Shown in pieces: positions 37,241-50,208 of a stretch of DNA of 64,000 bases; position 1 is the first letter of the stretch, and every line of letters begins with the position of its first letter. The stretch comes from Epiperipatus broadwayi (lineage: Eukaryota; Onychophora; Udeonychophora; Euonychophora; Peripatidae), in NCBI GenBank assembly GCA_028023455.1, contig JAQFVV010000352.1:532501-596500 (forward strand). Direction: 5' to 3'. Position numbers and translations under genes: made by a program. The notes beneath the pieces were generated by a model, which was given only the letters and a program-made list of their open reading frames with translations, was not told the origin of the DNA and did no database searches.

Positions 37241-40200
37241 ATTCTTAGGTTTCAAACCTCTTTACTTTAATTGCAGTTAATGTGCATTTGAAGTAAAATG
37301 CAAAATTTTAATTTTATTTTAAAGGGTAATTAAAATATTTAACCCATGTTGTTTGTCATATATTTATTAGATTAATTGATAACTGAGGGTTATAAAACAA
37401 AAATGTTGAATATAAAATAAATTTTGTAGTTGATTACTAGAAGTGTAAGGTTATATTTCTTCAGTTCTATAGGTTTATCAGAAGTAACTGATAACTAAAA
37501 AAACATTTTTTTTTACAGTAAAATATATGAATTTTATTTTGGTTCATTATTTAATGTTAAAAATATAAGGTGTTTCACAAATCTATCAGGATGTTCTGAT
37601 AGATAAAATGTGTTAGATTTCCAAATTTAAGAGATCATATTGTGTTATTTATTCTTATGTAAAGTTTAACTAGTGATGCTAAATACATCCAAAATTTGTA
37701 CTTATACCAATGAGAAAGAGATTAAATGTTTGCTTAACTATTTTTCTTATTTTGTTAATAAATATTTTATTATTCAAAATTGTATTTAGTGTTCTTCTTT
37801 GACATGCATTCGTGTTTCATATTTTCACAGATGCTCACACATTTATTTTATTTAATATGATATAATTGCTTTTGTTTTTTTCATTTAATTATGATAAATA
37901 TCCAGGTATGATGATATTGATTTCCACGATCCAAACACTATATGAGATGCCAATTATTTACTGAGTTTCTAAAAGGGTTTTATTATTTAGTAATTGTTTG
38001 GATGATGAATTGAAATCAAAATGTGCCCGATTTATTTCATTATCTAACTGCCACTATTTAGTTAGGGTATTGCTTAGTTTATATTATTATTTTCATAATA
38101 TTAAATAAGAGTTATTGAGAGATAGAGATTTTAGATTAAGCCATGCCATAAAACAGATTCCCTGAGATCTTCAATTTTCTAATTGAGATTAAATGTTAAA
38201 TTCAGTTAATTAGATTAGATCAGTGTGTAATTAATACTTTAGTAATGATAGGTTTAGTTTAAGTTCAGATACAACTTGTTATACATTATAGTTTCTAAAT
38301 ATTAGATTTTATTTATTAGTTTAATTTTCTAATGTGGTAGAGGTTGTTCAATGCATGTGGATGATGGGAGGAGGTGAAGTATAGATTATAATTAGTCAAT
38401 TTTACACGGTAGAATTTTACCAATATAAATCGTATTTATTTTAGAATTTAATAGATGTTTTATTTCTTATTAATTATAATATTTCCTCCCTTATCTAATG
38501 TACATTTTACACCTCATAGATCTCTGTATTTTTCAACTGAGCTAGGCAATGGTGAAACTTTAATTAAGAGCATTATAAATAAAGTTAATTTAATAGTTTA
38601 TTCTATGAACCATAGAATTGGCACCCCCAGGTATTTGTTAGTGATGGTGATCAGTGGTGAGGGATTACAATATATATATATATAGTAACAGTATATAATA
38701 TGCTGTTGCATTAATTTAAAAGTAGAATAAACACTTTTTTAAGTTCGTAAATAAAAAACTAAAAGCTAAAATTAAAAGGAGTTGTTCAATGTATATATAT
38801 ATATAATTAGTTTCCAACCAGTAACCACCTAAACATTCACAGTAAATATAGCAACCAAGATGCAAAACTTTAAAAGTATTATTTACTATTTTTAAAATAA
38901 AATAAAAAAGGATTTGAATGAACTTTTTTATAAACAAAGTACAAAATCTAAAGATAAAATATTTTTGTTAAAATATTCCTATGTAATCTCAATAAATGGA
39001 AATGATTGTTTTATAAATTAAACAAAAAGCTTTCTAGCCGTGGGGCTCTTATATAAAAAAGTCAGATGAAATATAGATAAGAGAACAAAAATAAATTAGA
39101 TGTCCAATAGAAGCAGCAATGAAGGCTCAGACCGTAACAAAAATTTTGAACAAGAAACCATAGTTCATTGAATTCGGACTATCGTATAAAAGGAAAAATA
39201 TTGAAATTAAGAACAGTTACAGCTTGATTTTGTGAGCAGGGTGATTAGATGCACTTGTCACCCTCTCTCACTTGTTTTAAAATAAAATGACTGTTTAATT
39301 ATGAATGGTATTATTACAGTCCCAAATCATATGGATTCTGAAATAAAATAGTACCAGGATTGAACCAGCTAAGGCCACCTCCAGAACTACAGACTGGTCT
39401 TCAAATAAAGACTTTGTGGGAATTATCACCAGGAACTGGGACTCTTCTATTGTAAGATATGAACTATACAATTTTTTTAAGAAAAAAAAATTAAAGTAAA
39501 AAAGAACTTTTGTCAAGATTTGACAAGCTTTTAATATTCATCTAACCTAAATTTCAAAGTGAACTTTTATCTGACTTTTAACTTTTCAAATCAAATTATT
39601 AATGTTTAATTTTTATATATTTGACTTTGCTAAAAATCATTTCCATTTATTTATTTTGTTTTCCTTTAAGTTTTATTGTGATTTTTGTTTTTCATTAAAC
39701 TAAATTTAATAAATGCTAAATTTAAGTTAGGCATGAATGGCTGTATAGATTCGTAAAGTTATGTTAGTTTATGGGAGGGTAAATCTTAGGTTATTTGTTT
39801 CGTGGTTGGATTGGGTCAATGTATTGGATATATCGGTGTAATTAGTAAATGTGGTATGAGATTCACTACATGCAGGATCCTATTATATGCCACACTTGGG
39901 AAAAATAAGTCCCATATCTCACTGACCATCAGAAGCAGATGGTATTTACTGCTCCTTGGATCATCCCTTTGCCTATGGAATAGGATCATAAGTTGGCAAA
40001 AAAACCTGCAATCCCTTCCTATGGAGTGTTCTTCTTTTATTGTTCTTCTTGCCAGACAGATGTAACATTCCTGTACTGGATGAGAAACAATTTCTTCTCT
40101 TAATCATGCTGTTCAGATGTGCATTCCTGACAGTATGGTATTGTGTTGTCATATTCATGCTGCATTGAATGCATTGATGTATCAGATGGCTTGACGTTGG

Positions 40201-40926
40201 TTTGACTGCAAACTCTTGGCCTAAGGTTAAATAAGGGATAGAATATTTTCTTTAAAAATGCAATCTATATTTAACAAATCTGTGCAGATTGTTCAAACTA
40301 AAAATTTTAATTTAAAATTAATATTTAAATATAAACATAATAAATTGTATTCCTCAATTTTATTTATATGTGTGTAAATAAATGATTGTGTGTTAATTAC
40401 TGGCAGTGGCTCATTTTTTTAAAAAATATTATATAATTCTTTTAAGCAAGTTTTATATTAAATTTCTGTATCTCTATGAGCTAGTGGCATGGGCTGATGG
40501 TTGCAATAAAATATACATGAAAAAAATGTGAATCTTTACCTTACGTATCTGCCTACTATATACATTTTCTATGTTCAAACAACCTAGTGGCACCCTGTAT
40601 GGCAGATACAGTAAGACTGTACTTTACAGACTGTTATAATATATATATATATATATAATGGGATGATCCTTTTCAGGACTCTAGGAAGTCGCATCTAACT
40701 ATAGTCGGACTTTGAGTCTTCTTATAGAATGCCATGGATGATGTGATTTAAAATACAATACAATTCACTCCTCTATTAATAACCTCATTACTCTTGGAAT
40801 TCAAGCTCAGAGTAGAAATTTGCAATTGACCCTCTTCAGGCATTTCCACAAATATCCCATAGTAATGATAAATTTAGTATAAGCTATATATAACATTCTT
40901 ATAAATATTAAATTACTAAGTTGATT

Positions 40927-40999
<73 letters not shown>

Positions 41000-42440
41000 T
41001 GAGTATGTATATTTATAATTATTGGCTTTATAAAACGACTAAATAAAATAAACAAACGAGACCTGTTTAATTTTGAAATCAAGTTTAACACATTTAATCA
41101 GTAATAAAAAACAAAAATATTATCACATAAAAGTATTAAAATTTAGAATTATAATCTGTGCTTATATACAGTAATAAATTATTTAATATTCAAAAAAAAA
41201 TATTAATGTAATCATTTAAATATATATATATAATTTAAAATTATGCATATAATAAATACACATGACACATTATAAATCTACCTATTGTGTCATTAAAATA
41301 ATTCAGTGTGTGTTGTATGTTTATATACGATAACATCCATTCACACTAGATTAATAATAGAATGTCTTCTGATATTAGTTATGTATGTTTAAAAATATAT
41401 CATGTTAATTGTCATGTAAGATTCAATTTGGAATATAATAAAATGTATTTCCAAATTGAAATAATTTAAAAACATTTACCTTAGTCAGCTGTCATTTCCA
41501 TCAGAGTATATATCAAAATATCTACATCTAAATTTTATTAAATAAATAAAAAAAAATAAAGTGTTCATCTTATCAGTTCTCCACTTTAATATACGAAGTA
41601 ATTTTTCTAAGTAAATATAATTATCCACAAAGAAAATAAAGTTTAAGAGTTCTTAAATTATACAATGAAGTAATCCAAGATGAGAAAGAATACGGTTTTA
41701 TATCTCTCCTTAGACGAAATAAAATGATGATGAATGTTGAAACATAAAGTTCATTGATCATCCTTCGAAGAGGCAATCCAGATATTCATTCTTTAAATAT
41801 TTATGTAGTAAAATATTTAACATCTTCTTCAATATAATACTCCAATATTAAAGCAGCTTTTTAAATGAGAATTACAATGATTATATTTTAGGCATTGATT
41901 AAGTAGGAATAAATTTATATGTTCGGGTTTAAAACATCAGTAGAAATCCCTGGCATAAATTATCTAGCCAAAGACCATCTTTATAATTTTTTGTTTTCTT
42001 AAATATATATTTTGTAAACTCATTTCGAAGACATTGATAACTTTTATAACCTTGTTAATTACAATGATTATTTTTTATAGTTCTTTATAATATTCAAAGA
42101 CAGTAAATTAATTACTTGAAGCAGGTTTTAAAATATTGAATCTTCTTTTTTTAAATTTTTCTTAAATGTGTTCTAAATTCAAACACATTTAAATTTACAA
42201 ACGTAGTTCTTGCCTTGATAGCTAAATAGAAGATTATTGGTATAACAATATTAATTCGTTTTTATACTGGATTAATTTCTGCAAACATATCACATAATCA
42301 TGCTCACGCTCTATTGTTTAAAATATACAATTTGTAATGAACCCCAAATGTTTATTTCCCTTGTTTCAAACTGATAAAAATGCAATGTTGACTTAAGGCT
42401 TTGTCAAATGTCAAGTTTTATATTAACAAAAAAATACTAT
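37241..42440. other. AT-rich spacer with minor repeats
   Basis: No supported gene. A less AT-rich patch at about 39780-40220 holds an 87-codon frame (39802-40065) I do not recognise. A TA tract lies at 40930-40996. A perfect 12-bp hairpin, TTCAATTTGGAA/TTCCAAATTGAA, lies at 41422-41460. Confidence 0.4.
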
Positions 42441-42863
42441 TAGTTAGAAACATTTTATTTATGTGTGTGTATAAATAAACTAGAATTATTTATTTTTAGA
42501 ATTATTCTTTTAATACTAACTGGTCTATATATATATAGCTGATACATGAAAAGCTTAAGATAGGTGTAAGTTATTTATATCTGTTGAATCGATATAGGCA
42601 CAGTTAAATTCACAAAGAAACACAAATTGTTTTAGGTGAGGCTCATATGCTACTCTCACATTACCCCCATCCTTAAAAAGTTCAAATTTTATATTTACCA
42701 TTAAAATTTGGACACTTAATGTGTGTCAATGTATGCATTAAATATAAAGTTGTGGAGCTTGTTTTTCTTTCCTGCTTTTATCAACCCTTATTATTTGCTC
42801 TATTTTTAACCCTTTCTCTTTCTCTACATTAAATATTATTCACTTTAAAGAGAAGGATAAAGA

Positions 42864-42868
<5 letters not shown>

Positions 42869-42954
<86 letters not shown>
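42869..42954. repeat. (TA)n microsatellite
   Basis: Two TA runs separated by a single phase break near 42908. Confidence 0.97.
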
Positions 42955-42958
<4 letters not shown>

Positions 42959-43361
42959 TCTTTCTTTTTCTTTCCATTTCTATTTATTTTCCTTTGATGG
43001 ATTTATTATCATGTGCATCTTTTATAGATGTCACATATATTTATTTGGTAGTCTCCATCCTGCTTTCCTTTAAGACTTATGGACTCTTTTGAGAACTATC
43101 CAAAACCCGAGAACATCCATCATTCAGCATGGATTAACTCTTAAAACAGTTTTAGTTTTCAGGTATCCTAAGAATTAATTTTAATTGCTTAACATACCCT
43201 CATCAAAGAAAATTAATATCTCTTTTGACTTATATACATCCTTATACATATATATATACCCATATACTTTTAAATGAAAACTTTTTTTTCCCTAACCTAT
43301 TCTAAATGATCTTTTCTTTCAATATTTTACTTTATACATAAGTAAAATGTGGCAAACAATT

Positions 43362-43592
43362 TTAATCTGTTTGACCAAAATAGGGTTTTAAAGCTCTAGC
43401 ATTGTAAGTGCCTTTAATGTCTCCCTTTATATTTATACAGAATGCATTGGGACCTGTTTGCTTTATGATAGTATAAGGTCCTTCATATTGATGGTAAAAC
43501 TTTTGATATTTGCTCTCTTGAGGTTTACTCATATGAGGTGTTTTTATAAAAACTTGATCCCCAATTTTCAATTTGTGTGAAATTGTCTTCAC
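43362..43592 (-). pseudogene. integrase C-terminal domain (Gypsy-like), second copy
   Basis: A 76-codon frame with LKIGDQVFIKTPHMSKPQ, YQKFYHQYEGPYTIIKQ and GTYNARALKPYFGQ. It is clearly homologous to 26658-26933 and has the same SH3-like integrase tail signature. The upstream integrase core is absent. Confidence 0.8.
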
Positions 43593-44091
43593 ATTTTGAT
43601 TTCTTTGACTGGCCTTTTTTTAACAAGTTGTTTATAAACTTTCATACTATCCTTTTATATATTCATATATACATCCACAAAGCGCATGTACATTGGTTTA
43701 ATGCTGATTGTTATTACAATTTAACAACATCATGCTATATAAAATAAATCTCTTATTTATAAATATCCATATCAAAATATATAATAATGGACTTGCATTT
43801 TATAAGTAGTATCAACATCAAATTGCATTATCATGATGCTTAATTGATCTACCATTATTACTATCTACTAACCATAACTTGTATTCTAATAAACCTGTAT
43901 TTTTTTTTCATACTTTGGTCAACTTGATACATTTTTTTCTATTATTAATATCAACTTCAATTATTTATATACATATATACATTTATTCTCAAAAAAGAAT
44001 AGCCTAATGAATTTTATCATTACTGAAAGTCCATTGTCACATCCCAAAGTCATAATCCATGAAGTCCTTCCTTATATATGTGCTTTACTTT

Positions 44092-44400
44092 TTAAGCACA
44101 TCCATTAACATGTTCAATGAATGTGAAGGGACCTTCATAAGTATTACACAACCTATGGAATTGTGAACCTTTCTGTCTCTTAGCTGGTATTATGAATATC
44201 TTTATTATTGTCTGAAGACTTTTTATAATTTCTTCATCTTCAGGATTATGGTGATGCTTCATACACCATAATTTACACTTAGGACAATTAAATCTATTGC
44301 CTTCATTCATATCTTCTAAATTAAACTTTCTATTAAAACAACCTTCTTTTCTATTAAATATTATCATTGATAATGATCTTATCAGATGGTTGTCATACAA
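44092..44400 (-). pseudogene. integrase C-terminal-like module 1, second copy
   Basis: Its end reads RQKGSQFHRLCNTYEGPFTF, paralleling 25978-26334. The N-terminal half has a CPKCKLWCMKHH cysteine/histidine cluster, CxxCxxxCxxHH, that could bind zinc. I cannot assign it to a known integrase or Gag zinc finger. Confidence 0.5.
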
Positions 44401-44415
44401 TTTATCAACATCTTG

Positions 44416-45508
44416 TTAATGAAATGTTTTACTTTTGTTTTGGGAGTAAACATAAATATGATGGGCTGACTCAAAATACACTTCACTGTTGTATTCATCT
44501 ATTATATCTTTAGATAGTGGAGTCATCTCAAGTTTCATGAGTTCATGATTTAACTTGTTATTAATACAAGAAATCCAAAGTCTTAATTTATGTAGACATT
44601 CAGTATTATCAGTTGACTGTGTTTCTCTCAATTCCTGAGACTTGGAATTTAATTTATATTTCACATGATCCATATCCTCTTCTTTTTCTAAGAGATTTGG
44701 ATCAGATTCAAGCACTTTAGTAATGCTGCAATGATCTTCTACTTCATTGCTCTGCAGTATCGGAAAATGATAGTCATGACAGTTTTCTTCTGAAATATTC
44801 ATTTGAACTAAAAGTGATCTGTTCTGGATGCTATCAATATATACACAAATCTCATGCTCAGGATAAGTTTTGGATTCTTGGCATTGAATTGCCGTCGATA
44901 TTGTTGATGCTTTTGTGTCATGAAGTCTTTCTACTTCATTGGCGGTTTGTTTCTTTTCAACAATATCTTTGATTTCTACTTGCATATTTTCCTCAACATC
45001 ATCAATATCCTTCTTAAACTCTTCTTTTATAGAAATTATGTCTTCTTTTAATTTATTTTCCATATTATCTATATCAGCTTTAGTTACCATATTATTATTC
45101 ATTCTAGCCATTTCTCCCTTCATATCAGAATTCATTTTATTTATATCAGCATGTATATTATTCATATCAGCTTTGGTTACCATATCAGCTTTTATATCAT
45201 TCATTTCTCCCTTCATATCAGCATTCATTTTATCCATCTTTGCTTCCATGCTAAATTGTAGATGCATTACTATTTGAACCAATTGAGCTATATGCTTATC
45301 ACTTTCTTGTACTGTTATAGCTCCAGTTTCTTTTTGTGTTTGGGTGTAATATTTGATCTGTCATGTGAACTTATGAAGGATGTCCAACTTCTTCCACAGA
45401 CCCCTCAGACATTAGGACTTGTAAAGACCCTTGTTCATCACTAATTGAAGTAATTTCTATTTCACTATCTATATTGCTTAAAGATTCTTCGAAACTCTTT
45501 ACTTCCAT
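44416..45508 (-). pseudogene. Gag-like coiled-coil protein, one frameshift
   Basis: The best preserved copy. ATG at 45508 opens a frame of about 45 codons (MEVKSFEESLSN...) that stops. The next frame is open from about 45375 and carries the 288-codon stretch 45282-44416. This has near-repeats MNADMKGEMNDIKADMVTKA and MNSDMKGEMARMNNNMVTKA, giving a long charged coiled coil (about residues 10-110), then an acidic tail. One frameshift would join the two parts. The role as Gag is inferred from position. I see no capsid fold signature or zinc knuckle. Confidence 0.55.
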
Positions 45509-45610
45509 TATTATTAGCTTTTTTATTTAATTATTTACTACATAAATATGATCGCCAATATACTGCCTTCCGATATGAGGGTTTTACCTATCAGTTTAAT
45601 ATATATATAT

Positions 45611-46168
45611 ATTGTAATTATAATTGAAATAATAAATTTAACGGTTTACAAACTATTACAAAGAATTCTTAAATCTGCAGAAGTACTTTTGGTTAATTTC
45701 TTAAACCTGCCTCAACTGCCATTAAATTAAAAAAAAAGCTGAAGCAAACATTATCAATTCAAATTCCATGAATCTTGTATTTAAATGTTAGTAGCTTGTC
45801 GATTTATTAAATGCATTTTATTCCTGTTTATAAAAATTGCCTCTTTCATTTTTCTTTTAATATGGTTTCTCTATTCATGAAGAAATTTCACATTTACAAA
45901 ATCAAAGTTAAATTTAAATTTACATGTAAAAGAAAATTTAAAAGGGCAATTTTTATAAACAGGAATAAAATGCATTTAATAAATTGACAAGCTGCTAACA
46001 TTAAAATACGAGATTCGTGGGATTTGAATTGATGACGTTTGGTTCTGCTTTTTTTTTTTTAATTTAATGGCAGTTGAGGCAGGTTTAAGAAATTAACCGA
46101 AAATACTTATGTGTATTTAAGGATTGTTTGTAAACCGTTAAATTTATTATTTCAATTATAATTACAAT
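45611..46168. repeat. 558-bp palindrome (arms about 230 bp)
   Basis: The left arm, 45611-45841, is mirrored by 45944-46168 around a spacer of about 100 bp. The outer ends are ATTGTAATTATAATTGAAAT and its complement. The inner ends are CTGTTTATAAAAATTGCC and GGCAATTTTTATAAACAG. The arms differ by only scattered changes. The left arm matches the dispersed repeat at 2765-3026, so the palindrome arose by inverted duplication of a repeat. It would form a stable hairpin as RNA or single-stranded DNA. Confidence 0.92.
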
Positions 46169-46201
46169 TTTGTTTATATTTAATGGACATTTTATTTATT
46201 T

Positions 46202-46203
<2 letters not shown>

Positions 46204-46257
<54 letters not shown>
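46204..46257. repeat. (TA)n microsatellite
   Basis: About 27 TA dinucleotides, directly left of the detached LTR. Confidence 0.97.
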
Positions 46258-46258
<1 letters not shown>

Positions 46259-47059
46259 TTTTCTATATACTGTACTTAGAATTATTTTCTTTCTCTAGTA
46301 TAAATAAAGATTGATTGAGAACAGTCTTCTATCATGAAATCTGAATCAAAGAAATTTATTGTGATAAGGCATCCAATGATAGAATACTATTCTTGTTAAC
46401 TGAATATTTATGTATTTTTTGTTTGTAATTTTTTATTATTATATATTATAAGTCATTAATAAAATCATTGAGTTGTTTAAACCAATCTGATCACTGTTTG
46501 ATCATCACTATTATCATTATGCATTTATACCATTAAAAGTTTCATCATCACTATCATTATGAAGTTATACAATTAAAGGTTTGATGATGATCATCATCAC
46601 TATGCATTGTTCTCCTAAATGATTTATCATCATCAATATTTTATATCTATGCTTATACATAACCATATTTGGTCAGTAATTAAGTAAGTCCATCCATGAA
46701 AAAATCTGACTGCAAGAACTCTTTGAGTTTGAATTCTGTGGTGTAATGGGGACCAAAGGCAACATGTAATGTATATGTACTAATCTACATTACATTGAAA
46801 TGTTGTCAGTAAATTATAAGTTAGCATACTAAAAGTAGATGTGATTTGGAATTAGGCATTTTATTGTGACATCTTTAGCATCCTATTCAAAGGCCTAGAT
46901 CTGACAGTAGTGATATCTGCTCTCTTTGTTATATGCCATTCCTGATTCAGAAATATATGGCACACCCAAATGGGATGTCGAATCATGAATTTAGGATATG
47001 ACTTGTTGTAGTTTGTTTGACATTGGTATTCAAATCATCTAACTACTTAGTCATATTTA

Positions 47060-47062
<3 letters not shown>
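46256..47062 (+). repeat. LTR-like repeat, copy B (detached)
   Basis: Collinear with 23381-24190. The TATA box TATAAATA is at 46299-46306, and ATTGATTGAGAACAG and CATTATGCATTTATACCATT are shared. It is cut by the TA/GATA array before the primer-binding site. It is oriented opposite to the neighbouring minus-strand LTR element, so it is a solo or relic LTR. Confidence 0.75.
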
Positions 47063-47378
<316 letters not shown>

Positions 47379-48353
47379 AACCACCTCAATATGGATAAAA
47401 TGACTATTTACATGAAAGTAATGTTAAAATAAAAATATTATTTTGAAGACCAACTAGGCTAATATAAATAGGTAGATCTAAGAAAGGTCACAAAGTTTTC
47501 ATGAAAAAAATAACTTTTAATATCGATATCAGTTAAACAAGCTTCAAAACCTATAAGCAAATTATTATTAGACAAATTTAATTTCCAAAACCAATAAATA
47601 ATTAATAATCACGTCTGAGAAATGAATATGGAATTCAAATTTATGATTTAGGTGATAGTTGAATGGATGTAGATGACTGAATCAGTGATGAAAAGAAATA
47701 ATAATTAAATAATGAAAAAGAACGACCATAAGAATGAGAAGAAAAGAAAGGGAGTTTGTTATAGTGATGATTGACTAAGATTATAGAAGAATAGAACTCA
47801 ATATAGGATAAAGCACTTATAATAATGCATTAATATAAAATGAGGATGAAGAAATAAAATAAAAAGATACAGATGAAATATAAGAACAATGTTGATGATG
47901 AAGAATGAGATCCTGAACTATAAAACTAATATTGTGTTAAATGATAATACGATAAAATAACATGAAATATGTATTCTAAGCTTGACTAAATCATATTATT
48001 TAACCATGAAATTAAGATAAAGTATTAGTTTTAAAAACTAGAAAATAAATTTACCTCTTAAACTTATACTGAATCAATAAAACTGTGAAGGTAAACAAAA
48101 CTCAACTCAAAGCATAATAAATAAATTTAAACATAAAAATTACCATAAATTCAAAATTACGACTGATAACTAGTAATTTACAAAACATAATTATCTGTTT
48201 TATTTAATTTTTAAATGTCTCTATATTTTTTCATATTATATGTGCTATGATATATTATTATATGTTTATGATATATTTAAAATAATGCCTCCATTATAAT
48301 TGGGGACAAATTTTATCTTTTTGTCTGCACATTACTGGGAGATATTATCTTAA
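47379..48353. other. AT-rich spacer
   Basis: No supported gene. The left part (47640-47900) is mildly purine-rich. Confidence 0.4.
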
Positions 48354-48368
48354 AAATATTGCAATCTT

Positions 48369-48471
48369 TTTTTTTTTTTTCATGTGTCATAGCATCGGCC
48401 GGAAGCGACCCGCAACCCGGGCAACTGCTTATAAGGCAGTCACGCTGACCTCTCGACCACTAATGCTTGAC
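48369..48471 (-). mobile_element. tRNA-derived SINE, copy 1, with target-site duplication
   Basis: On the minus strand: GTCAAGCATTAGTGGTCGAG, AGGTCAGCGTGACTGCCTTA, TAAGCAGTTGCCCGGGTTGC, GGGTCGCTTCCGG, then a poly-A tail (the T run at 48369-48380). GTGGTCGAGAGGTCAGCGTG resembles a tRNA A-box and D-arm. ACTGC/GCAGT forms an anticodon stem with loop CTTATAA. GGGTTGCGGGTCGC stands at the B-box. A perfect 15-bp target-site duplication, AAATATTGCAATCTT, flanks it (48354-48368 and 48472-48486), so it moved by LINE-type retrotransposition. Confidence 0.9.
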
Positions 48472-48486
48472 AAATATTGCAATCTT

Positions 48487-49186
48487 AATAGCAGGAATAA
48501 TACCAAATTACCAATTGATGTTAAATGTTGAATCAATTCTATATTATTTTTTAACAAAGAAGGAACAAATTTAAACTAAAACGTAATCTAAATGTTTGAT
48601 TAGACTACTTTTTTTAAAAAGCACCTCCTCACCCTCTCATTCTTTTCAATTTCATTTTTATTTAAAATTTATTATCTTATTATAATTTGCTTTTTAGATT
48701 TATACAACTGAACCGTTTAAAAGTTTTACAATGCCATAACAACTTTATGTAGTTTTAACGTTCTGGGTACTTTGGCTTTAGCACTGCTGTGACATAATCT
48801 CCTTCATAATTATTCTAATTTTGTGAATTATTCGAACACTCTAGTTTGTTATTTTTTAAAGATTAGCAAACTGTATACCCAAAAATGAGTTTTTAAATTC
48901 AATTAGATTTTTTAAAAATGTACTTTTTCGTTACACTGGATAAACCAGTTGATAGCACTGTTCTACACAAACAAACACAAGTATAACGTTCCTGGCTGGT
49001 GTAGTATTTTTGTTTGGCATATTTTATTGATATAATTATTTCAAAACTTTATTTGATTTCACTTTTTATGTGTTGTTTTTTTTTTTTAAAAAAAAAAAAC
49101 TATGTTTCTTTCTTTCTTTATTTTTTTTTCACATTTTTGGATTTTGTGCATTTGTTTTTTTTTTTTTAAACGAAAACTTAATATTT
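48487..49186. other. AT-rich spacer between two SINEs
   Basis: No supported gene. It contains back-to-back T and A homopolymer runs (about 49079-49100). Confidence 0.4.
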
Positions 49187-49299
49187 GTCAAGTGTTGATG
49201 GTTGTGAGGTCAGCACAGCTACCTTAAAAGCAGTTGCCTGGGTTAGCAGGTTCACTTTCTGGCTGATGCTATGCCACATAAAAAAAAACAAAAAAACAT
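49187..49299 (+). mobile_element. tRNA-derived SINE, copy 2
   Basis: Same family as the SINE at 48369-48471 but on the plus strand and more diverged: GTCAAGTGTTGATGGTTGTG, AGGTCAGCACAGCTACCTTA, AAAGCAGTTGCCTGGGTTAG, CAGGTTCACTTTCTGGCTGA, then an A-rich tail. The start GTCAAG agrees in both copies, which fixes the 5' end. I found no clear target-site duplication. Confidence 0.85.
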
Positions 49300-49670
49300 A
49301 ACATTTAATATATTTAAAAACATTAACACGCCTCCTTTGATTGACTTTTTGATTTGATTTTTATTTGCTGTTACTTTTTGTTTCTAATTTAAGAAAAAAC
49401 TAAACCATTAGGCTTTCCAGTTTCTTTTGGGAAGGGGGGATTTTCTTTCTGCATTATTCCTTTTTTTTTGCTTTGGGATTTAACAAAGTAAAATAAAAAC
49501 ATTACTGTTAATTTTAGTTTGTGATTTAACCTTATGGGTTCAAATTATATACAATCCAACGGATATAAATAGGATGTCCAGCCATAATTATTCTAACATT
49601 GTGAATGTATGTCCATTGTTTGTACAGTAACACTTTAATTTAGCGAACATTATATTTAAAAAAAAATGAC

Positions 49671-49856
49671 TTTTTTGAATTCAAGTTAATTTTAACAATA
49701 CAAATTATGAATACAATATAAATAAAAAAAATAAATTAAATAAACTGAACATTGAAAAATGCTTTTGTTTACTATTTTTTTATCCAAACAATCTTTTATT
49801 TATATAGTATACATAATTTTTTTTTTTAAAAAAATTAACTTGAATTCAAATTTTTT
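49671..49856. repeat. short inverted repeat, possible MITE-like unit
   Basis: TTTTTTGAATTCAAGTTAAT (49671) and ATTAACTTGAATTCAAATTT (49834) are mirror images about 140 bp apart. The interior is AT-rich with no coding. I could not identify a target-site duplication. Confidence 0.5.
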
Positions 49857-50208
49857 AAACAGAAAGTTCATATTCATAATAGTTGTTTGTCTGCAAACCA
49901 GCATAATTACACCATTTATATGGTCTCAAACCAATGTTGCCAGTTAAGGCTACTTGATGATGACTTTAGACAGCATCAAGCTGAAGATTTCCGGTTTTTA
50001 CCCACTTAGACAGCATGGATTTTATGAGAACACACAGAAAATTACTGTCTACATTGTGTTGCAAAACATTACACAATTGTGAGTGTTTATAAATCACTAT
50101 CATGTGATATGATGGCTGGTTGACTTAAAATGTCCAGAACTGTGTTATTGTGCATTTTATAAGTTATAAACATTGTAGTTTTTCTACTGATACTTACTGA
50201 GAAATATC

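Larger units (their letters stand above)
42440..45508 (-). mobile_element. minus-strand LTR retroelement relic, relative of the 23-28 kb element
   Basis: Reading right to left: Gag-like start (45508), coiled-coil frame (45282-44416), integrase C-terminal-like module 1 (44400-44092), module 2 (43592-43362), polypurine tract (42674-42664) and LTR start TGTGAGAG (42660). The same modules occur in the same order in the plus-strand element, again with no RT, RNase H or integrase core. The left limit is uncertain. No minus-oriented LTR was found to the right of 45508. Confidence 0.65.

Noticed and set aside
44939-45277. 112-codon plus-strand frame
   Set aside because: Antisense shadow of the Gag-like coiled-coil frame.
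48394-48471. Functional tRNA gene
   Set aside because: tRNA-like arms are present, but the acceptor ends do not pair, and a poly-A tail with target-site duplication shows it is a SINE.
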